Source: CAYRFQ01 sp964423615 (lineage in GTDB: Bacteria; Planctomycetota; Planctomycetia; Gemmatales; Gemmataceae). From it: a stretch of 48,622 nt of DNA. A program made the translations under genes and the position numbers. The stretch is from NCBI GenBank assembly GCA_964423615.1, contig CAYRFQ010000050.1, forward strand, positions 1-48,622, in the 5' to 3' direction. Of this stretch, positions 35,035-43,716 are shown in pieces. A model generated the notes under the pieces. It was given only the letters and a program-made list of their open reading frames with translations, searched no databases and was not told where the DNA came from. Each line of letters opens with the position of its first letter. The first letter of the stretch is position 1.

Positions 35035-35529
35035 TTAGAAAATCACAGGCTTGCCGAGTTTTCGACGAACAGTCGTGAACTGTCCTGCATGCATCAAAAT
35101 ATGGTTCGACATCAGAAGCAACAAATTTCCGAGTTTAGGAGCAAAACCAGCCATGTTTCCTTTGGTTGGTTGGTCGAGAGCCTCTTCGGTCAATCCATCG
35201 ATGTAGGCAAGCGTGGCCTCGTGGACTTTGGTGTACAGTTCGACGTATTCCTTCACAGAGTGGAACTGCTTGGGATCATCCGACGTTGCGGCCTCTTTGC
35301 TGTGGTTGTCGCGGAAGCCCTCGGGAAGATCGGGATACGGTGTGTCCGGGTGTTGGCTGCGGACCATCGCGATCTCGGAAGTGATCAAGTGACCGAGTTG
35401 CCAGGCGATGTGGTTCGCGCCGGAGACGGGCCGTTCGAGGATTTCGACGTCGGTGAAGTCGGCCAAGTACATGCCAAGCATCGCATGGGTGGAATCCAGG
35501 GCGGCTTTGATGACAGCGATTCCGTTCAT
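35035..35529 (-). CDS. DinB-family (DfrB/YfiT-like) metal-binding four-helix protein (164 aa)
   Basis: ATG 35529 has GGAG just upstream; the longer open frame has no family match. The protein shows the DinB four-helix layout with histidines at the expected places (SGANHIAWQLGHLITSE, FHSVKEYVELYTKVHEATLAYIDGL and LLLMSNHILMHAGQFTTVRRKLGKPV). DinB-superfamily members often bind a metal and act as thiol-dependent S-transferases, but the role here is unknown. It is the first gene of a small operon with the PQQ-type propeller and is divergent from the TIGR02996-LRR gene. Confidence 0.88.
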   Translation of the reverse strand: MNGIAVIKAALDSTHAMLGMYLADFTDVEILERPVSGANHIAWQLGHLITSEIAMVRSQHPDTPYPDLPEGFRDNHSKEAATSDDPKQFHSVKEYVELYTKVHEATLAYIDGLTEEALDQPTKGNMAGFAPKLGNLLLLMSNHILMHAGQFTTVRRKLGKPVIF

Positions 35530-35747
35530 GGAGAACTCCGTGTTCCGAAGGACGGTTTGGAAGTATAATTGTGTTGCTGCGCCTTTATATACATGGCCCT
35601 GTGAGTTGGCCAAGGTCCGGCTTCGTTCTTCCAGGACGGGAGAAATGATCAGAGCGATAACTTTCTTGGTGTTGATTCGTTTTGAGGTTTTTGAACCGCG
35701 AAGCGATGACAAATGGTAGCCACGGACTGACGCCCGTGGAGAAGCCC

Positions 35748-36980
35748 ATGACCACCCAACAACAACTCTATCAGGCGATTCTCGATAACCCCGACGATGA
35801 TGCCCCCCGTTTGATCTTTGCCGACTGGCTCGAAGAGAACGGCGACACCGAACGTGCCACTTTCATACGCAAACAAATCGAAGTCGCCAACTGGTCGGTT
35901 GATCACCCCAAGCGAATGACGATGGGAGATCCAGGGTGGGATTTCGAAAAGTCGATCGCCGGTGGTGGGTACGAATTGGCAGAACAACGCAGTCCGGTGT
36001 GGGATCCGGAACTCCAAGACGTCGGCAGAACTCGAAGGTACAGGCGTGGCTTCGTGGAAGATGTCGAGTTCTCAACGTGCCAGAGTTTTCTTCGCGCGGC
36101 GAAAAGGATGTTTGAGAACGCACCTGTCCAAACTGTCGCCATTCGTCGTTCCTTTACCGGTTCCAAGGCGTGGAACCGGTGTCCCTATTTGGATCGATTA
36201 CGACGATTGGCGTTGTTGGGCTGGGATGAGATCCGTTGGAAAGCTACCGTCTTTGCGGACGTGCTCAAGTCCGAATCGCTTTCAAACTTACGGGCATTGG
36301 ACCTGATGAACCTCCCTGTCCTCGCCGATGCCATACCAAAGGTGCTTGCGGACGCCGGGCACCTCGACAAGTTGTCTTTGTTGTGGTTGGACGAGAGCAT
36401 TATCGGTGACGCGGGACTGAAGCAGTTGGCCATAATACCCCACTTGGCTTCCGTGCGTGTGTTGGGTCTTCGGGGTTGTGACCTTTCCTGGAACGGAATC
36501 GAACACTTGGCCCAAAGCCAATATCTCCAGAACATAGAAGAACTTTACCTGGGTGTTGGAAACCGTTGGTACGACGAAAACTCGCTCGGAACTCGAGGAA
36601 TTCGAGCCTTGGTCGAAGCGAGTTTTCCCAACCTCCGTGTGCTGAATTTAGAGTCCTGTGAGATCGGTGACGCAGGACTCCTGGTGCTTGCCAAATGGCC
36701 CGGTTTGGCAAGCGTTCGGTATCTCGACCTATCCTGGAACAACTATTCGGAGAAAGGTCTAATCGCTTTCACCGAATCGTCCTACCTCCAAGGTTTGCGA
36801 CGCCTGAAGATCGGTTCCGAATTCTACATGGACGCGGTCGCTCAAGCCATCCTTCGGTCTCCCCATTTGAGTCAACTCCTGGAACTCAACGTCGATTCGG
36901 AGAACCTCAGCGAGTCGATGCTGAACGCCCTGCAAGAACGATTCGGAGACCGATTAGGTGAGCCAGACGATGGCTACTAA
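35748..36980 (+). CDS. TIGR02996-domain leucine-rich-repeat protein, copy 1 (410 aa)
   Basis: ATG 35748 (GGAG upstream) gives the TIGR02996 opening, MTTQQQLYQAILDNPDDD then RLIFADWLEENGD. After a spacer of about 90 residues come leucine-rich repeats of the RNI type (LRALDLMNLPVLADAIPKVL, LDKLSLLWLDESIIGDAGLKQLA, LRVLNLESCEIGDAGLLVLA, VRYLDLSWNNYSEKGLIAF). TIGR02996 domains are a lineage-specific mark of Gemmata-type planctomycetes and precede repeat regions; the protein is probably cytoplasmic and used for protein-protein binding. It stands upstream of the histidine kinase gene and resembles the protein encoded just after it. Confidence 0.92.
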   Translation: MTTQQQLYQAILDNPDDDAPRLIFADWLEENGDTERATFIRKQIEVANWSVDHPKRMTMGDPGWDFEKSIAGGGYELAEQRSPVWDPELQDVGRTRRYRRGFVEDVEFSTCQSFLRAAKRMFENAPVQTVAIRRSFTGSKAWNRCPYLDRLRRLALLGWDEIRWKATVFADVLKSESLSNLRALDLMNLPVLADAIPKVLADAGHLDKLSLLWLDESIIGDAGLKQLAIIPHLASVRVLGLRGCDLSWNGIEHLAQSQYLQNIEELYLGVGNRWYDENSLGTRGIRALVEASFPNLRVLNLESCEIGDAGLLVLAKWPGLASVRYLDLSWNNYSEKGLIAFTESSYLQGLRRLKIGSEFYMDAVAQAILRSPHLSQLLELNVDSENLSESMLNALQERFGDRLGEPDDGY

Positions 36981-37385
36981 ACTTCCTATCTCACCTGCAT
37001 AGACCACCCAACAACAACTCTATCAAGCGATAACCCGGGTGACGTGTCTGGTTGATCTTGGCCGACAATGCCTTAGTATTTTGCGAAGTTACGTTGGCCC
37101 GATGTTATGCGAGATACCTCGAACGAGGCCTCCCGACTAGGCGTCCTGGAATCGCCGTAGCTTGGCAATTTGTTGGAGCTGGATCTATCGACGGTTTCGA
37201 GCCAGTTACGCTCTCTGGACTGGAGGCGCGACTCGGTTCCGGTTTTTCGCGATCCTCGCGAAGGTTTAGAAAGCCATTGGCCTCCCCCTGCGGATCCGGA
37301 TAGGATAATCTATTAATACCACTTCCAAAAAAGAAACACCTCCGATTATTGCACCCCTATCGAAGAGGAGCCTCGAACAACACGC
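36981..37385. other. 405-bp region with a decayed TIGR02996 start
   Basis: No intact gene. The first part is a relic of the TIGR02996 gene start; see the next entry. The rest up to the kinase gene shows no coding pattern; a GAGGAG site precedes the kinase ATG. Confidence 0.5.
37002..37066 (+). pseudogene. Relic of a TIGR02996 gene 5' end
   Basis: Bases 37002-37030 match 35750-35778 (codons 1-10 of the upstream TIGR02996 gene) at 28 of 29 positions, but the initiation ATG is changed to TAG. The match continues with deletions through the stretch corresponding to the RLIFADW motif (TTGATCTTGGCCGAC at about 37052-37066). It is the remnant of a duplicated copy, not a gene. Confidence 0.75.
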
Positions 37386-40031
37386 ATGAACATTTGGCAG
37401 TTCACCTGGCTCAGTTGGCTCTATGTCGTGGCAGCTGGCGTATCGTTTTTTATGGCGTACCGTGGTTGGGTCATGCGTCCTGCACGTGGTGCGAGTTTCT
37501 TCTCTTTGTTCGCATTCTTCAGCGGCGTCTGGGCGATCGGGTATTTGTTCGGCTTCTTTAACAAGACCATGGCCTGGAAGGCGGTCATGCTCCGCGTCGA
37601 GTACGTTGGGATCGTTGGGGCAGTGAGCTTTTGGTTCTTGTTCGTTGTGTCCTACACATGGTCGAGTCGGTGGTTCAAGCCTGGGATCTTGGTGTTGTTG
37701 GGGTTGGTGCCGGCCATCACCTTGCTTCAAGTCTTTACGTTATCGCAGCACCCGTTTTTCTACACCGAGTATGGGTTGGCGACGGTCGAAGGGTTAGTCG
37801 TCGTCGAGAAGACCTACGGGGTCGGGTTCTATTTGTGGTTCGTGTGTGCCTACGTTTCTCTTTTGACGGGTGTTTTCGCGTTGGGAAGAGCCGTCATTAC
37901 AATGCCCGAAGAGTTTCGAGGTCAGGCGGGATTGTTTGTAGCAGTCATGTTCGTTGTGTTGGTTCCCAATTTCCTCTACGTCAGTGGCAACAATCCATAT
38001 CCACCTTATGACTTTACGTCACTTTCGTTTGCGGTCGCCGGTGTGCTCTTCCTGGCGGCCATGATCCGCTTCAAGTTCCTGAACATCGTTCCCGTTGCCC
38101 ATAACTTGGTGCTCCAGAGCATCCCAACGGGGGTCATCATTTTTGACGCGGGGCAACGGGTCCTGGAAGTCAATCCGGCTGCTGTGAACATACTGGGGAG
38201 CGACCAACGGTCTCTGCTAGGACGCGACCTGTTTGAGGTGATTCCCAAGCCAGCAGTGCTTCCCGACCGTTGGGAAGGGCAAGCGGTTACAGCTGAGGTT
38301 CGGATCGGCGACGAACCTCGCGATTACGAACTTCATATCAACTCACTCCAGGGTTTTGTCGGCAAGTCCGAAGGTGGGATTCTGTTACTGCATGACATCA
38401 CCCAACGCAAACAGTCTGAAGAAGCGCTTCGCAATGCCAAGGAGGCGGCTGAGGTGGCCAATCAAGCGAAATCGAGCTTTGTCGCGATGGTCAGCCACGA
38501 GATTCGCACTCCCATAAACGGAATTCTAGGGATGACCGACTTGACGTTGCAGACCGAGCTTTCCAGGAACCAAAGGGAAAACTTGGAGGCCGTTCAGTTC
38601 TCTGCGCAATCGTTGTTGAGTATCGTCAACGACGTATTGGACTTTGCCAAGATCGAGGCCGGTAAACTCGAGCTTTCGCTCGTTCCGATGCGTCTGAAGG
38701 CTTTGGGAACAAAGCTGGAGAGGATGTTCGACCACCAAGCACGCCGTCGAGGAGTGGACTTCCGATGTGAAGTCTCGGCGGATCTTCCCAACGAACTCGT
38801 TGGTCCTGAAGACCGATTCCAACAAGTCATGATCAATCTCATAAGCAACGCCATCAAATTCACGAACGAAGGCGAAGTAGGGGTTCGTATGGAACAAGGC
38901 GATGTGTCGCCCGAGCAGGTCGAAGTGTGTGTGTCGGTGAGTGACACAGGGGTGGGCATTCCCGGAGATAAACAACCACTCATCTTCGAACCGTTTGTTC
39001 AGGGCGATGGCGCTGTGAATCGCCAACACACCGGAACAGGCCTTGGCCTCTCGATCACCAAACGTCTTGTCGAACTGATGGGTGGAACCATTTGGTTCGA
39101 TAGCGAGGTCGGGCGAGGCACGACTTTCTTCGTCCAAGTTTGGTTCGGTCGCGTCCATTCTAAAGAGTTAGAACGAGTTGACCAGGAGAGTCCTTCCCTG
39201 TCGGAAGAGCCGAACGCCGAGTTGGACCTCGCCAAAACCATCGAAAAACGACCGTTGCGAATCCTCGTCGCAGAAGACAACCTGATCAACCAAAAAGTGA
39301 TGGTGGGCTACCTCACCGAATGGGAGCACAAGCCGACCGTGGTTTCGAATGGCTTGGAGGTCCTCGAGTGTCTCGAACAGAACCAGTTTGACTTGATCCT
39401 CATGGACGTGCAAATGCCTCGCATGGATGGACTCACAGCGACAAGTCGTATTCGCGAGCAAGAACGAGCTACCGGAAAACACATTCCGATTTTGGCGGTG
39501 ACAGCTCAGGCGATGCAGGGAGACATGGAACAGTGTCTGCAGGCTGGTTGCGATGGCTACATCGCCAAGCCCATCAGTCCACCGGACCTGATGGATAGGT
39601 TACGTGTGTTTGGAGCAGCCAGTGAGCCATCCGAAGTCAGACCGACGTTCCGGTTTCGACCCCCCGCGACTTACGCACAATTCGATGCGGACGAGGTCAT
39701 TGCTTTCTACAACGGGACCGAGGACCTCGTGCGGGAGTTGGTGGAATTGTTTCTCCAGGAGGGGCCGAAACTTCTGTCCCGAGTCGAAAGAGCTGTTTCC
39801 GACGCCGATCCAGAGAAACTCGTTCGAAGCGCTCACGCCCTCAAGGGCAGTGCAGCTGCCTTGTTGGCCTTGAACATCCAAAAAGCGGCTGAGGAACTCG
39901 AACGAATTGGCAAGCGCCGGGAGTTGGATCGCATCTTTCCCGCTTGGCAACGACTGCGCGATGTTACTCATGATTCGTTGCGGGAGATGGAAACGTACCT
40001 GGAGAGACGACCTCAACAGGAAGCGAGGTGA
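37386..40031 (+). CDS. 7TM hybrid sensor histidine kinase with PAS, REC and Hpt domains (881 aa)
   Basis: The domains in order are: seven membrane helices (about 1-230, HisKA_7TM type, start MNIWQFTWLSWLYVVAAGVSFF), PAS (about 235-345, VLQSIPTGVIIFDAGQRVLEVNPAA), HisKA with phospho-acceptor H371 in MVSHEIRTPINGILGM, HATPase (N box MINLISNAIKFTNEGE, G1 DTGVGIP, G2 GTGLGLSI), receiver with D674 in LILMDVQMPRMDG, and a C-terminal Hpt with H817 in SAHALKGSAAALL. It is thus a complete phosphorelay sensor lacking only the output regulator. It should sense something in the membrane. Its stop overlaps the GTG start of the next TIGR02996-LRR gene by four bases. Confidence 0.96.
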   Translation: MNIWQFTWLSWLYVVAAGVSFFMAYRGWVMRPARGASFFSLFAFFSGVWAIGYLFGFFNKTMAWKAVMLRVEYVGIVGAVSFWFLFVVSYTWSSRWFKPGILVLLGLVPAITLLQVFTLSQHPFFYTEYGLATVEGLVVVEKTYGVGFYLWFVCAYVSLLTGVFALGRAVITMPEEFRGQAGLFVAVMFVVLVPNFLYVSGNNPYPPYDFTSLSFAVAGVLFLAAMIRFKFLNIVPVAHNLVLQSIPTGVIIFDAGQRVLEVNPAAVNILGSDQRSLLGRDLFEVIPKPAVLPDRWEGQAVTAEVRIGDEPRDYELHINSLQGFVGKSEGGILLLHDITQRKQSEEALRNAKEAAEVANQAKSSFVAMVSHEIRTPINGILGMTDLTLQTELSRNQRENLEAVQFSAQSLLSIVNDVLDFAKIEAGKLELSLVPMRLKALGTKLERMFDHQARRRGVDFRCEVSADLPNELVGPEDRFQQVMINLISNAIKFTNEGEVGVRMEQGDVSPEQVEVCVSVSDTGVGIPGDKQPLIFEPFVQGDGAVNRQHTGTGLGLSITKRLVELMGGTIWFDSEVGRGTTFFVQVWFGRVHSKELERVDQESPSLSEEPNAELDLAKTIEKRPLRILVAEDNLINQKVMVGYLTEWEHKPTVVSNGLEVLECLEQNQFDLILMDVQMPRMDGLTATSRIREQERATGKHIPILAVTAQAMQGDMEQCLQAGCDGYIAKPISPPDLMDRLRVFGAASEPSEVRPTFRFRPPATYAQFDADEVIAFYNGTEDLVRELVELFLQEGPKLLSRVERAVSDADPEKLVRSAHALKGSAAALLALNIQKAAEELERIGKRRELDRIFPAWQRLRDVTHDSLREMETYLERRPQQEAR

Positions 40032-41215
40032 ACGTGGACACCGGGGAACAACTCTTCCGAGCTATCACGGAACGACCCGACGACGACACGCCTCGTCTGA
40101 TTTATGCCGACTGGCTCGAAGAAAACCGAGACGCCGACCGAGCACATCGTATCCGAGACCAGATCGCTCTGGCCAATGCTTCTTACGACGATCTGGCTCG
40201 CTCGACTCGCGATTATTGGGAATGGCTCGCGTTCGTCGACAACGCCTACCCGCCTCAGCCCATCGACGGATTGCCGCTTCAAGAACCTGTGCGCTTTTGG
40301 AGAGGGTTTCCGGCTCGGTTCACGTGCGCCGGAATGACCGAATTTCGCAAGTTCGATAAGGAAATGTTCGGCGTTGCACCGTCGGTGTATCTTGAGTTTC
40401 CCTTTCCGACTAACCCTGGAGAGAAGTGGAGTCAATGCGAATATCTTGGCCGCATTCGAGGCTTCTACATCGGAGACACCGAAACGTCTCAGTGGCCCTA
40501 TTCCGTAGCCTACGACCTTCTTTCGGCCCGGAAACTCCACAACTTGCAGCTTTTGTCCGTTTCCCGGAGCACCAACTACGCCATGGATTGGTCGGAGTTA
40601 ATCCTCGAGTTGCGACATTTAGACAAGTTAGAGGTGCTCCGGTTGCAAGAATGCGAACTCGATACACAAAGCGCCAATCACCTTGCGAACTTGACTCACC
40701 GCAGCAATCTCAGAGTTTTGTCACTTGGCGGCAACCAACTCATGGACTGCGATCTTGCGATGTTGGCGACGAATCCAGGGTTTCGAAACCTCACCGAGCT
40801 ACATCTTGGGCATCAACACACTCACGGCCCCTTTAACGTCGTTGGACTCGATGGCCTCCGAGCTATTCTTACGTCGGAGTACTTGCGAAACCTCCGGGTC
40901 CTGGACTTGAGCGATACGGCCTTGTCCGAAGAGGCGATTGAAATCCTGGCGGAATCTCCGTCACTCGAATCATTGCGGTATCTCAATCTGTCCACGAACG
41001 CCGTGTCAGCCCGAAGCATCGAGGCTCTAGCGAGTTCCCCTCATTCGAAGAACTTGCGTCGTCTGAACTTGGAAGGGAACGACATCGGTGACTTGGCCGT
41101 CAAGGCGTTGTTGGATTCACCGAGGTTCGAAGAGTTGGTCGAATTGAATCTGACTCTCGAGTGGTTGAATCCAAAAACCATGGCGGCAGTCAACGAGCGG
41201 TTTGGTTTGAAGTGA
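40028..41215 (+). CDS. TIGR02996-domain leucine-rich-repeat protein, copy 2 (395 aa)
   Basis: The GTG start at 40028 overlaps the kinase stop (GTGA), so translation is coupled. The N-terminus (MNVDTGEQLFRAITERPDDDTPRLIYADWLEENRDADRA) is a TIGR02996 domain; after a spacer, RNI-type leucine-rich repeats follow (LDKLEVLRLQECELDTQSANHLAN, LRVLSLGGNQLMDCDLAMLA, LRVLDLSDTALSEEAIEILAE, LRYLNLSTNAVSARSIEALA). It is a diverged relative of the protein encoded at 35748. Its coupling to the histidine kinase suggests it acts as a partner or output of that sensor, perhaps through protein-protein contact. Confidence 0.92.
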   Translation: MNVDTGEQLFRAITERPDDDTPRLIYADWLEENRDADRAHRIRDQIALANASYDDLARSTRDYWEWLAFVDNAYPPQPIDGLPLQEPVRFWRGFPARFTCAGMTEFRKFDKEMFGVAPSVYLEFPFPTNPGEKWSQCEYLGRIRGFYIGDTETSQWPYSVAYDLLSARKLHNLQLLSVSRSTNYAMDWSELILELRHLDKLEVLRLQECELDTQSANHLANLTHRSNLRVLSLGGNQLMDCDLAMLATNPGFRNLTELHLGHQHTHGPFNVVGLDGLRAILTSEYLRNLRVLDLSDTALSEEAIEILAESPSLESLRYLNLSTNAVSARSIEALASSPHSKNLRRLNLEGNDIGDLAVKALLDSPRFEELVELNLTLEWLNPKTMAAVNERFGLK

Positions 41216-41377
41216 CGATGTGTTGAAGTGTTCATAATCTATAACTTATTACGGCCGAATTGTTTTTCGTAGATAGGTATGAAAACGCGTCCATGCCCTG
41301 TCAAACCCTATTGACGAAGAACATGTGGCATCACCCTCAGTGGTCGTAGAGAACAATCAACATCATCGGGCCATGTA

Positions 41378-42250
41378 ATGGATGCGACACTCTTCGAAGA
41401 AGACCAACCTTGGTTGACAACGTTGCCAGAGATGAACCCCTGGACGGTGGGATGCGACAAGCTATTGAATGGACTTCGCGAGGTGATCGCTGAGTTATCC
41501 GCGGATCTGCTTTTTCGCCAACTGGAGACAACGGAACATCTTCACTACGGACGCCCTCTCTGGTGTTGTTGGAAGTTTCATTGGAACGAGGCCATCCAGG
41601 CTTCCGAGAACCTACGGATCGATGGTTTCGAGGGGTGGCGAAATCTTCGTGACTTCCGAAGTTTCGACGGAGCCAGACGGTACTCTCAAAACATTCTTGC
41701 GGACGTGTTTCTCGGTGCGGCTGTCCTTCAGGGAGAGAAGAACGCTCTCGATCGATTCTCCGAGCGATTTCGAGGCTGGGTGAACGATCGCGCGAGTCAA
41801 TTGTTGCGTCAACCAGACCTGGAAGACGTTTGGGTTCAGTTCTTCCATGGTCATCTCGAACCCACTAAGGCGAACGGACGACTGGCAGTTTACCACGGAA
41901 CTGGTGGTTTGCAGAGTTGGGTCAGAACGACAGCCGGTCGGTTTCTCCTGGATTGGAGGCGTCGCGAAACTAGCAAAGCCGACTCGGTGGAACAGCAACA
42001 ACTCGAAAGCATGCCTGGTCCAGAATCGTCACCCGTTGACCTGGTCGACGCCGCCGAATTGCTCAACCACTGCATGGAAAAACTTGGCGAAAAAGAACAA
42101 CAAGGATTACGACTGCTAAGCGAAGAAGTGTTGAACAATGCTCAGATCGCCGCAGACTTGCAAATGAGTCCGGGAAATTGGTCTCGGACACGAGAACGTG
42201 CATTCGCCCAGTTGAGACGATGTATGGAGGCATCGGGACACGAGGTTTGA
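41378..42250 (+). CDS. Divergent ECF-like sigma factor with N-terminal extension (290 aa)
   Basis: The first 125 residues are a non-sigma extension. Then comes a region-2-like part (LDRFSERFRGWVNDRASQLL, LEDVWVQFFHGHLEP and a GGLQSWVRTTAGRFLLDWRRRE core recognition segment) and a region-4 helix-turn-helix (MEKLGEKEQQGLRLLSEEVLNNAQIAADLQMSPGNWSRTRERAFAQLRR). The match is weaker than for standard ECF factors but the order is right. It is followed by a zinc-finger/TM/TPR protein and a row of caspases on the same strand, so it probably controls them. Confidence 0.78.
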   Translation: MDATLFEEDQPWLTTLPEMNPWTVGCDKLLNGLREVIAELSADLLFRQLETTEHLHYGRPLWCCWKFHWNEAIQASENLRIDGFEGWRNLRDFRSFDGARRYSQNILADVFLGAAVLQGEKNALDRFSERFRGWVNDRASQLLRQPDLEDVWVQFFHGHLEPTKANGRLAVYHGTGGLQSWVRTTAGRFLLDWRRRETSKADSVEQQQLESMPGPESSPVDLVDAAELLNHCMEKLGEKEQQGLRLLSEEVLNNAQIAADLQMSPGNWSRTRERAFAQLRRCMEASGHEV

Positions 42251-42535
42251 AGAGTCGAAAAACCATCGGAAAAAAATCGAGTTCTCGCGCAAGATCAAAA
42301 TGACAAGGTTCGTCATCGTTTGCAACGGCCAATTTGCGGAAAGGGACATCGCGATGGTTGGAACTTCGTTCTGGGAATGTCTTGAAATTGGTGTCGGCGT
42401 TGTGGTTTGGTCGTAGCAAGCGTCTGAAAACAAAAGCATGTTCTCAGGCTATTTGTTGGAAGAGTCAACGTAGTCCAACCGACCGCGCCCTACTCCTGTC
42501 CGTTCAACTCATCGTGCCTTACGGCGGAGACACTC
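42251..42535. other. 285-bp gap between sigma and anti-sigma-like genes
   Basis: No gene seen. GGAG at 42525-42528 is the ribosome site of the next gene. Confidence 0.45.
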
Positions 42536-43663
42536 ATGGCCATGACGGAAGAAAAACTCCTGGCCCTTATCCGGAAAAGTGGTCAACGACAACCGATCCC
42601 AGACGAACCACACGTCGCTCAAGATGCGTCTTTGCTGGCAAGTTGGGCCGATGGCCATGCTGGGCAGCAGACGTTGCAGCGCATCTTCTCTCACTTGGCT
42701 CGATGTTATCAGTGTCGTCAGGAATTGAAGGAACTGATCGCTATTGGTGCGTTGGAATTGTGCCAAGGCCAAGCCGATGTGACTTTTGTTGCAATCTGGA
42801 GACGAGTCACGACGTTCTCGGTTGTTCTGGCACTGGCGGCTTCCATCTTTTTGTTGGTGTGGATTTGGCCGCCGTTACCGGAACTTGGCCCCGTGGACCG
42901 CCTACAGAGCTTGGTCGAAAGTCAACAGTACGCCCAGGCCCTCGACTATGCGGACCAACTGCCAGAGGACCTTGATCCCAAAAGCCAAAAGCGAGTGGTC
43001 CGGCTCCTCGAAAAGAGTGGCTATCAGCTCGCGAAGAAGCAATTGGCCCAGAAACACTTCGACAAAGTCAGTCCGCTTCTGAAAGACCTCGCCAGGCAAG
43101 GTATCGATTCGGGACGTTTGAGCAACCTTCGACTGCAGTCCGAAGACGGCGTTCCGACAGAAATGACTCTGGCCTCCGTGGCACCCCTAACAGAATTTGG
43201 GTACGAAGTTGATGGGTTTGCCCCTGCCATGGGATTGCCGATGCTAGGCGCTAAGGCCAAGAAACAACGTGACCGATGGGAAAAGGCAGTCCAAGAACAC
43301 CCGGATTCGGTTCGCCTTCGATTGAATCTCGGCTACGTCCTTCTGAAGAATTGGAACGAAAGCGACTTGGCTGGCGACCAGTTTGGCAAAGTCCTCGAAC
43401 TGGACCAAGAGAACACGACTGCACACCTAGGCTTGGGGATCGTCGCCTTTCAGAAAAAACAATACGAGAAGGCCAAGGCCGAGTTCGTTGCGGCCTTGAA
43501 GTCCGAGCCAAACAACCCTGCCCTGCATTTAAACCTCGCAATGACCCTTGAACAACTTGGCCAACAGCAGGCGGCACGAGACAGCTGGCACCGGTTCCTT
43601 AGTTTATCTGATGACGAACGGTTGAGCGCGCAAGTGCGAGATCATCTGAAGGCGTTGGACTGA
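42536..43663 (+). CDS. Zinc-finger (ZAS-type) membrane protein with TPR repeats, putative anti-sigma factor (375 aa)
   Basis: A cytoplasmic N-terminus holds a HxxxCxxC motif (H53, C57, C60 in SHLARCYQCRQEL), the zinc-binding core of ZAS anti-sigma factors. One membrane helix follows (about 88-108, FSVVLALAASIFLLVWIWPP). The periplasmic part has helical repeats, with clear TPRs at the C-terminus (AHLGLGIVAFQKKQYEKAKAEFVAALKSEPNNPALHLNLAMTLEQLGQQQAARDSWHRFL). It follows the divergent sigma factor and precedes the DUF4384-caspase by 53 bp. I infer that it holds the sigma factor and senses an envelope signal through the TPR part. Confidence 0.85.
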   Translation: MAMTEEKLLALIRKSGQRQPIPDEPHVAQDASLLASWADGHAGQQTLQRIFSHLARCYQCRQELKELIAIGALELCQGQADVTFVAIWRRVTTFSVVLALAASIFLLVWIWPPLPELGPVDRLQSLVESQQYAQALDYADQLPEDLDPKSQKRVVRLLEKSGYQLAKKQLAQKHFDKVSPLLKDLARQGIDSGRLSNLRLQSEDGVPTEMTLASVAPLTEFGYEVDGFAPAMGLPMLGAKAKKQRDRWEKAVQEHPDSVRLRLNLGYVLLKNWNESDLAGDQFGKVLELDQENTTAHLGLGIVAFQKKQYEKAKAEFVAALKSEPNNPALHLNLAMTLEQLGQQQAARDSWHRFLSLSDDERLSAQVRDHLKALD

Positions 43664-43716
43664 TTATCCATTACGCCCACTTTCGAGGCCCATGACTCGT
43701 TCCGAAGGAGACAACA

